Source: Punica granatum (lineage: Eukaryota; Streptophyta; Magnoliopsida; Myrtales; Lythraceae). From it: a stretch of 64,000 bases of DNA. Location of the stretch: NCBI RefSeq assembly GCF_007655135.1, contig NC_045131.1, positions 5,766,001 through 5,830,000 on the forward strand. Direction: 5' to 3'. The notes under the pieces were generated by a model. It worked only from the letters and a program-made list of their open reading frames with translations, did not search any database and was not told the origin of the DNA. Made by a program: the position numbers and the translations under genes. Each line of letters starts with the position of its first letter. Position 1 is the stretch's first letter. Of the stretch, positions 57,456-64,000 are shown in pieces.

Positions 57456-58401
57456 ATGCAGACCCAACGTTGCCTGACCGAGGCGGCCGAGCGCGCGGCG
57501 GCGAAGCCGAGCCGGAGCGACGAGGTGGTGGACGCCGAGCAGCAGCTCCGGATGGCCGATCAGGTCAGGGCGCAGTTCGACTCCATCGCCCCCAAGCGCC
57601 CTGCCAAGCCGAGCCGTAGCGAATCGGACTCGGAGCAGGTCACCTCCGACGTGGGCGGCGGGGACATTCCGGAGCTCGACAAGCTCCGATCTCTCCAGTC
57701 TCAATCTCAGGTGAAATTAATTATTATTATTCTGGAACTGATTATGAATTTTCGATTCTTTTAATTGTAATTTGATCAATCAATGTCGTATCCTATCGAT
57801 CAGATCGCAATCTCTAAAGTGGGAGAGGGGGCTCCGGTGATCGCGGACGAGTTCGTGGAGACACAGTACTACACGGAGCTCTGCTCGATCGACAGGCAGC
57901 ATCACACGGTAGGCGCTATTCGTTTTTCGCACCGCTTGATCACTAGTTAATAATGAGTTTGAGATTAACGGTCATGAATCAAATGATTCCCAGACGGGAA
58001 ATGGATTCATAAATGTGGAGAGAGGAGGAGACGAGGCCAGGTATGGTATCCAGTTGGAAAGAGGCCATGACGGGGGTGGAGTGTATCGCCGACCGGAATT
58101 AAGAAGCAACCCTGCAATGAATGACTGGGTCCCGATCCCCGAAGAAGATCATCATCAGGTATAATCCGATGCGGCTTCTTTCACTTTCCGTCAAATACTT
58201 ATATGACATGATGGATTGGATCTTACGCTCTATATATATGATTGCCGATCAGCTACTGAGGTATACAGCACATACCGATGGGGTAACAAGGGAATATTTC
58301 TTAGACATTGATCGGAAGCTTTCTCAAGTAAAGATTTACTTTCGGGTTTCATGTAGGTTTATGTCTCCTCGAAGCCGAATCGGAGTGAGGGATCTAATTA
58401 G
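57456..58401 (+). CDS. MEE59: MEE59-like protein (maternal effect embryo arrest 59)
   Basis: Four exons, 57456-57710, 57804-57908, 57994-58158 and 58357-58401, give 189 residues; all three introns are phase 0 with GT-AG ends. The protein is hydrophilic, with no signal peptide or membrane span. Recognisable blocks are KPSRSDEV (17-24), FDSIAPKRPAKPSRSE, IPELDKLRSLQSQS, EFVETQYYTEL...DRQHHTTG and NPAMNDWVPIPEEDHHQ, ending VYVSSKPNRSEGSN. The KP(S/N)RSE motif recurs three times, including at the C-terminus. This matches my memory of Arabidopsis At4g37300 (MEE59), named from an embryo-arrest mutant; its molecular role is unknown. The upstream in-frame GTG at 57348 is rejected in favour of the first ATG. 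It lies about 330 bp from the convergent CYP81 stop codon. Confidence 0.88.
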
Positions 58402-58733
58402 TTTTTCGACTTTCCTTGTTGCTATCCTTTTGCATTATCGCATCTTGACTTTGATGGGAGTCTGGTGGAGGATTGAGTCATTGATCAAGATTGGTAAATT
58501 AATCACTCACTGATGTCCGTGATCAGTCATGTTTTTACTATCTGTAATTCAAGATAAATGAACAACATGGACATCATATATTTTCCTCACCGATCCTCAG
58601 TCCATACGCTTATTCATCTCGACAAATACCGCGAAAATGAAATTAACTACTAAGTATGCATAATGATTCTCAAAGTTATACGACTAAATCAAATCATGCA
58701 TCCCCCATTTACGCGCATCCAGAGTTCCAAAGC

Positions 58734-60388
58734 TTACTCACCCTTAATGGTCTTTGATGATTCTCCGGAGAGTGCCTTGTGTAAGATCGGGCGAGCTCTG
58801 CACATTGCTTCTAGTGGCACTGCTTTAGGCATGGTCAGACCTTTGCCTTCACTCAGGTCGACCGGGTCCTGACTCACCCTTTTCCAGTCGAAGTACTGAA
58901 TCAACGATCCCAAGGTCAGGCCCACCACGCGCTGAGCCAGGGGTGCACCAGGGCAGGCCCTCCTCCCAAGCCCGAATGGCAACATCAGCTTATGAGCTTC
59001 TTTGTTGAGTTCTCCCGGTCCAGCCTCGAACCTCTCAGGCTTGAAACTGGTATGGTCGTCCCACAACATAGGGTCCCTGAGGATGGCCCAGGCATTGACG
59101 AGTACCATCGAGTTGAGCGGCACGTTGTACCCTGCTATCTGCCAGTCCTCGGAAGCCCGGTGGGGTGGTAAGAGCGGGGCGGCCGGCTTCAGTCTTAGGG
59201 TCTCATAGATTATGTTCTGGAGGTAGTGCAACTTCAAGACATCCGGTTCGTCGATCAAGCAATCTATGCCAATCTGTGCATCGATCTCGTTCTTTGCCTT
59301 TTCCAGCACGTCCGGGTGATTCACCAGATAGGACAGTGCCCATTCCAGGGTAACTGATGACGTGTCCGTCCCTGCTAACAACATCACCTATACGAAAGAT
59401 ATTATCACGATCGTTATTTAGGAGCTAGATCAAACATACATAGAGGGCTGTTAGATCAATTTAAAGTGGCACCAAATTCCATAATCCATACCAATATGAG
59501 CCCTTTGATGATTTCATCCGTGTAGTAGTTGGGCTCGGATTCTTGCAAGCTGAGCAGATGATCGATCATAGTGTTCTTGATCTCGGAGCCATCGATTTTC
59601 TTCCTTCGGTGTTCATCGATCAAGCCCTGCAAGAACACGTCCGTCCTCTTAAAGAGCCTGAGCATCCTCTTATTAAATCCGCCGTAACCCATCCACCTCA
59701 GGATGGGCAGGAACTCGGCGTGGTTCGTAGCCCCGCTGTTTGTAACTACTTCCTTGACGATATACCTGAACTCTTTTGACTTCTCGTCATCGAGCACGTC
59801 GTCCCCGAAATACCTCTTCCCCACCACCATTCTCATCATGATATTAAACGCCAGCTCGGTCAGCTTGGACCTCAGCTCCACCCGGTTGAACGCCTGCAGG
59901 GATCCCATGGACAGCTTCTGGACCAGCCTCCTGATCTCATCCCTCCCGATCCCCATCAGTACATTGAGCCGGTGGGTCGAGAAGATCTCGATGGCGCTGA
60001 CCTTGCGCAGGTTCCTCCAGTGTTCGCCGTAATTGGATGCCAGGATGGTGGTGAAGTTGTATCCGAAGTATTTCCAGGTGGTCCAGTTGGGGCGGTTTGC
60101 CAACACAATGTCATTCTTGGTGAAGCACTCCTCAGCCACCTGAAGGGACGACACAATGACTGTCGGCTGGGAGCCAAACTGGAGGAAGAGCACGGGGCCG
60201 TACTTGTCGGAGAGGGAGCGGAGGGTGTGATGGAGAGGGTGTTTGAGGTAGGGGAGGTGGCCGATGATGGGGAGTGAAGGCGGGCTTGGAGGAAGGTTCT
60301 TGTTTCTGGAAAGCTTATGGAACAACAAGCGGAGGACAAGGACGAGGAAGGGAAGAGAAAGGAGCAGACAAAGGAAATTGACTTCCAT
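58734..60388 (-). CDS. Cytochrome P450, CYP81 family (copy 1)
   Basis: Two exons, 60388-59492 and 59387-58734, join across a 104-nt intron to give 516 residues, full P450 length. An N-terminal ER anchor (about 3-23) is followed by the proline hinge LPPSPPSLP (32-40), the I-helix oxygen-binding AGTDTS (304-309), the K-helix ETLR (361-364), PERF (416-419) and the heme-binding loop [10 protein letters not shown] with cysteine 444. All essential residues are present. The phase-0 intron lies just before the AGTDTS segment, as in other A-type P450s. CYP81 enzymes hydroxylate phenylpropanoid, isoflavonoid or indole-glucosinolate-type substrates on the ER surface; the substrate here cannot be read. 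A CTATAAAT box lies on the minus strand at about 60443-60436. It is a tandem paralogue of the gene at 61294-63161. Confidence 0.94.
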
Positions 60389-60488
60389 CGTCGAATTTGT
60401 ATGGGTTTAGTAACAGTTGATTGAAATTGATTTGGATTTATAGTTGGTTTCTTGAAGTGTGCGTGTGTGTATATGTGTCTATAGAGGA

Positions 60489-61130
60489 TCAATAACTAAA
60501 GCATTACTGTTCTAAATAGTAGGTCTGGGCTAAAGTTTCTCTAGGGAGAAGTAGTTTTTTTTTTTTTTTAATTTGCTTTCGAACCAGCTTACATATTAAT
60601 ACTCTAATTATAAATTTGTGGATGCGTGGTGTTCTTCTGAAGCTTTTTTGAGGTCATCGTGACCAACTCAAATGCTTGAGTCCTAATGTTATTTTGATTC
60701 AAATTGGACATTTCACGATGAAATTCGGAACCATATGATTATGCCACGTGGAATAGCCTTTTTCCTGATGACGAAAAGGGAAAAAGAAAAAGAAAAGGAG
60801 GTTGAGTTATGGAGGCTTAGACGTCCCAAGTGATTAGATATGGATGGTCGTGTGAAGTAGGGGCAAGCCATGTTTGATTTTCTTCTTTTACGCTAGTATT
60901 CGGAATCTGTTGATCTCGACTAATCCAGTTCAAGTTGGATCGGTTTACTAAGAGGTAAAACTCTCACAGCGTGAATCTTTTTAATCTATAAGACTCAAAC
61001 CCAAGACATTTCTTAAGGGAAACAAGTGTTGAACCGTTTGAATCAACCCAAGTTGGTAGTGCTTAAACAAAATTTTTTAAGTTTTATACGTAATATGAAC
61101 TTCTAAATTAACAACATGAACATTTTTTAT
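60489..61130. other. Spacer and promoter region of CYP81 copy 1
   Basis: Holds one copy of dispersed repeat family 2 (60917-61055) and a T run near 60551-60569. The part nearest 60489 is the promoter of CYP81 copy 1. No gene. Confidence 0.5.
60917..61055 (+). repeat. Dispersed repeat family 2, copy 2
   Basis: Aligns over about 135 bp with 8879-9013, in the same strand orientation. Shared strings include GACTCAAA and the TTAAGGG(A/G)AACAA block near the 3' end. Confidence 0.45.
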
Positions 61131-61262
61131 GACACCCTCTGATTTTTTTTATCCGGTCATAAAAGAGACACATATACTTAATACAATAAAATTAAAATCC
61201 TAAATATTTAATTAATAAAGGAACATGAGTAGTTATATTCAACCTGTATCGTACATTCAAAG
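61131..61262 (-). mobile_element. SINE-like element, copy 5, next to the CYP81 copy 2 stop codon
   Basis: On the minus strand it contains CTCATGTTCCTTTATTAATT, AAATATTTAGGATTTTAATT and TATTGTATTAAGTATATG, matching the distal half of the 63.8-kb copy almost word for word. It begins within about 35 bp of the CYP81 stop codon, so it probably lies in, or provides part of, that gene's 3' untranslated region. No clear target duplication. Confidence 0.6.
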
Positions 61263-61293
61263 TCTCAAGGATGCTCACTCTATGTTTTTAACA

Positions 61294-63161
61294 CTACTCG
61301 ATCAGATCTTCAACGAGCACCTTGGGCATGATCGGCCGGGCTTTGCACATCACTTCCAATGGCACCTCTTTACGCATAGTGATTCCCCCGCCTTCGGTCA
61401 AGTCGACCGGTTCCTCACTCACCCGTTTCCAGTCGAAGCATTGAATCAGCGACCCCAAGGTTAGGCCCATCATACGCTGCGCGAGGGGCGCACCCGGGCA
61501 GGCCCTCCTTCCAAGCCCGAATGGCAGGATAAGCTTATGGGCTTCTCTGTTGTCCACTTCGGACGAGCCCTCGAATCTCTCGGGCCTGAAAGCTGTGGGG
61601 TCATCCCACAGTGCAGGGTCCCTGTGGATGGCCCATGCATTGACTAGGACCATTGACTCGCGCGGCACGTGGTACCCTCCTATCTGGCAGTCTTCAGATG
61701 CTCGGTGGGGTACTAACAACGGGGCTGCCGGCTTTAGCCGGAGGGTCTCGGAGATGATGTTCTGGAGGCAGTGTAGATACGGGATATCCAGTTCATCAAT
61801 CAGGCGGTCTTGGCCTATCCGTGCATCGATCTCAATTCTCGCCTTGTCCAAAATGTTGGGGTGGTTCACCAAATAAGACAGTGCCCATTCCATTGTAACC
61901 GAAGAAGTGTCTGTCCCTGCTAGCAACATCATCTATACATAGAAAAAAAGTACAATCACATATATCTTCCCCTAAACAAAGAAATACATGTATTCATATC
62001 TCAAATAATTATTACATGTACCGCCGTACCCAAAAAAAAAAAAAACAGAAGAAGAAAAATATGCATATATAATTTAATCTCTATCTGAAGAAAAGCAAGT
62101 GTAAGCTAACAAAAACCAGTAAAAGTAAGATAGCATTTTTCCTGCCACTCAATATCCCTTTTCCTCATGGACATGGTTTTGTAGTCTTTTGCGATTTGGT
62201 TGGAGTTTTATTGTATCCATATTTAAAAAAAAAGAAAAAAGAAAAGAAAAGAATCACTTACCATTATGAGGCCTTTAATGATCTGATCCGTATAGTAGTC
62301 GGGCTCTGATTCTTGCAAGCTGACTAAATGATCGACCATAGTGTTCCTGATCTCCGAGCCATTGATCTTCTTCTGTCGGTGTTCATCGATCAAGCCCTGC
62401 AAGAACGCGTCCGTCTTCTTAGAGAGCTCAATTATCCTCTTATTAATCCCCTGGTAATCGATCCACCTCAGGATGGGCAAGAACTCGCCTGGGTTCGCGG
62501 CAAGACCAACGTTAGTTATTTCCTTGATGAGATACCTGAATTCCCTCGCTTCCTTATCATCGACTACATCGTCCCCATAATACCGCTTCCCAGCCACCAT
62601 TCTCATCATAATATTGAACGTTAGCTCAGTCAGCTTGGACCTCATCTCTACCCGGGTAAATTCCTGGATGGAGCTGCCAAGGGACAGCTTCCGGAGCAGC
62701 CTCCTGACCTCGTCCCTCCGGATCCCCATCAGGGCATTGAGACGCTGGGTCGAGAAGATCTCGATGGTGCAGACCCGGCGCAGATTCCTCCAGTGATCAC
62801 TGTAGGATACTGCAGCGACCATGGTGTGGTTGTACCCAAAGTACTTCCCTGCAATGCTCTTCAGGCGGTTCGCCAGCACGATGTCGTTCTTGGTGAAGCA
62901 CTCCTCGGCCGCCTGCAAGGACGACACGATGACCGTCGGTTGAGAGCCGAGCCGGAGGAAGAACACGGGGCCATACTTCTCGGCGAGGGCGCTTAGGGTT
63001 CGATGGAGAGGGTGTTTGAGGATGTGGAGGTGGCCTATGATGGGGAGAGAACGTGGACTTGGAGGAAGTTTCTTGTTACTTGAAATCTTGTGGAGCAGTA
63101 ACCTGAGAGCAAGGACAAGAAACGGAAGAGAAAGAAGGACAGGCAGCATATTAAGTTCCAT
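61294..63161 (-). CDS. Cytochrome P450, CYP81 family (copy 2)
   Basis: Two exons, 63161-62262 and 61932-61294, join across a 329-nt intron (donor GTAAGT) at the same phase-0 position as its neighbour and give 512 residues. It has an N-terminal ER anchor (about 5-24), PPSP hinge, I-helix AGTDTS, K-helix ETLR (362-365), PERF and [10 protein letters not shown] with heme cysteine 445, so it should be an active monooxygenase. It is collinear with and highly similar to the gene at 58734-60388, showing tandem duplication, with most differences in the substrate-recognition regions of the first exon. A TATATATCC-like string about 90 bp upstream (63243-63252, minus strand) may be its TATA box. The substrate is unknown. 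Both P450 genes point leftward and are separated by about 0.9 kb. Confidence 0.94.
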
Positions 63162-63546
63162 GGTTAATTTGTGATGATTTATGATTGTAATGTCGGGGGA
63201 ATGAATTGTCTTTCATGGTGGCTCTGTTCGTTCTGATGATTACATATATATCCATGTATGGATCTGTCATTTGTGGCTGAAAGTTGATTAGGGGGCTTTG
63301 ACTAGTATTTCCTCTGGATGTTTCCGGGCACTGATTATAATAATTAGAAAAGTAATCACCTAAACATATTTAGTGCTTTTCAATTCAAATTTCTAGTATT
63401 TTAATTTAAGTGTTAATATTATATTTTACAATAATAAAATAATGAATTCTTATTTATATTCAAGCTTTCCATAATAACATTTAGAGTCTATTTTCATCAT
63501 TTACCCAAACAAACAAAACGAGTACTTTCATCTTTAAAGTCTTATG

Positions 63547-63700
63547 AATGGGGTGTAATATAGGGGCAACACACTCTCGGATAGTAATCTAAAAGTTAAT
63601 GGTTCGATTTTCCAGGCGAGACTGTTCGTACCTATTTATTAAATTTTATGTTTTAATTTGGCCTATATATCTCCTTTATAATTGAAAATTAAAAAAGAAA
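63547..63700 (+). mobile_element. SINE-like element, copy 6 (with target-site duplication)
   Basis: It shows a tRNA-like head with box-B-like ATGGTTCGATTTTCC and a tail ending in an A-rich run. It is flanked by AAAGTCTTATG (63536-63546) and AAAGTCTCATG (63701-63711), an 11-bp direct repeat with one mismatch. Located in the promoter-proximal region of CYP81 copy 2. Confidence 0.68.
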
Positions 63701-63759
63701 AAAGTCTCATGTATTATGTTCACCCAAAGAAAAAAAAATTTAGTTAGAAAAAATATGAG

Positions 63760-63921
63760 TTATTATATCAAAGAGAGTGTAATGCAGTGGCGTACGCTCT
63801 AATCTAGTCACTAAGAGACCTCATGTTCGATACTCAGGTGGGACTATATGTGCCCATTTATTAGATATTTAGGATTTATATTTCATTGTACTAAGTATAT
63901 GAGCCTCCTTTGTAATCGAAA
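63760..63921 (+). mobile_element. SINE-like element, copy 7 (with perfect target-site duplication)
   Basis: The reference copy of the family: head TGCAGTGGCGTACGCTC (box-A-like), box-B-like CATGTTCGATACTC, GTGGGACTATATGTGCCC, family signature TTATTAGATATTTAGGATTT, and an A tail. It is flanked by a perfect 12-bp direct repeat AAAAAATATGAG at 63748-63759 and 63922-63933. The tRNA-like head, A-rich tail and target duplication together define a SINE. Confidence 0.75.
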
Positions 63922-64000
63922 AAAAAATATGAGCAGTTGGCCTCCCTCGTCCCCTATTTGGAAATTTCCTCGAGTTGATTATAGGTTAGTGATTGAATTT

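Noticed and set aside
63780..63845. Possible tRNA gene
   Set aside because: Box A/B-like sequence is present but no full cloverleaf with acceptor pairing; it is the head of a repeated SINE-like element.
1..64000. CRISPR arrays, operons or bacterial-type systems
   Set aside because: The sequence is plant nuclear DNA with spliced genes; no regularly spaced repeats of CRISPR type are present.

Overview
This window is nuclear DNA from a flowering plant, most likely a core eudicot. It has plant-specific gene families with plant-type introns (GT-AG, 104 to 869 nt in the genes I could splice), long AT-rich intergenic stretches, (TA)n and (GA)n microsatellites, and remnants of plant transposons. I cannot name the species from sequence alone.

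Nine genes and one clear pseudogene can be supported. In order: an LRR receptor-like pseudokinase (3212-6489, minus); a plastid-targeted-looking FAD-dependent oxidoreductase (19331-20862, minus); a truncated, unprocessed pseudogene of a mitochondrial-type aldehyde dehydrogenase (29331-30262, minus); an intronless R2R3-MYB of the MYB44/MYB70/MYB73 group (30736-31500, plus); an 11-exon MRG chromodomain gene (32238-37604, minus); a PIP-type secreted peptide precursor with two SGPS motifs (44098-44391, minus); a second PIP-like precursor with an AGPS variant (51140-51403, plus); an intronless CrRLK1L malectin-like receptor kinase (52065-54656, minus); a four-exon MEE59-like gene (57456-58401, plus); and two tandem CYP81 cytochrome P450 genes (58734-60388 and 61294-63161, minus).

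The order LRR kinase, MYB, MRG, PIP peptide, MEE59, CYP81 matches, from my memory of locus numbers, Arabidopsis chromosome 4 around At4g37250-At4g37340. The CrRLK1L, CYP81, MYB70 and LRR combination matches the sister block on chromosome 2 around At2g23190-At2g23300. The window therefore looks like the unfractionated ancestral block. Functionally it groups secreted immune-type peptides, cell-surface receptors and oxidative metabolism, but nothing here shows that they act in one pathway.

The 8 to 14 kb gaps between genes hold mobile DNA: a Copia gag fragment (about 11.8 kb), a likely solo gypsy LTR (about 27 kb), a Mutator-like element with long terminal inverted repeats (44661-45749), three copies of one MITE family (21.8, 41.3 and 55.5 kb), a tRNA-headed SINE-like family of about seven copies, three with near-perfect target-site duplications, and a second dispersed repeat family. 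The splice models were built by hand from reading frame and splice consensus, without transcript evidence.
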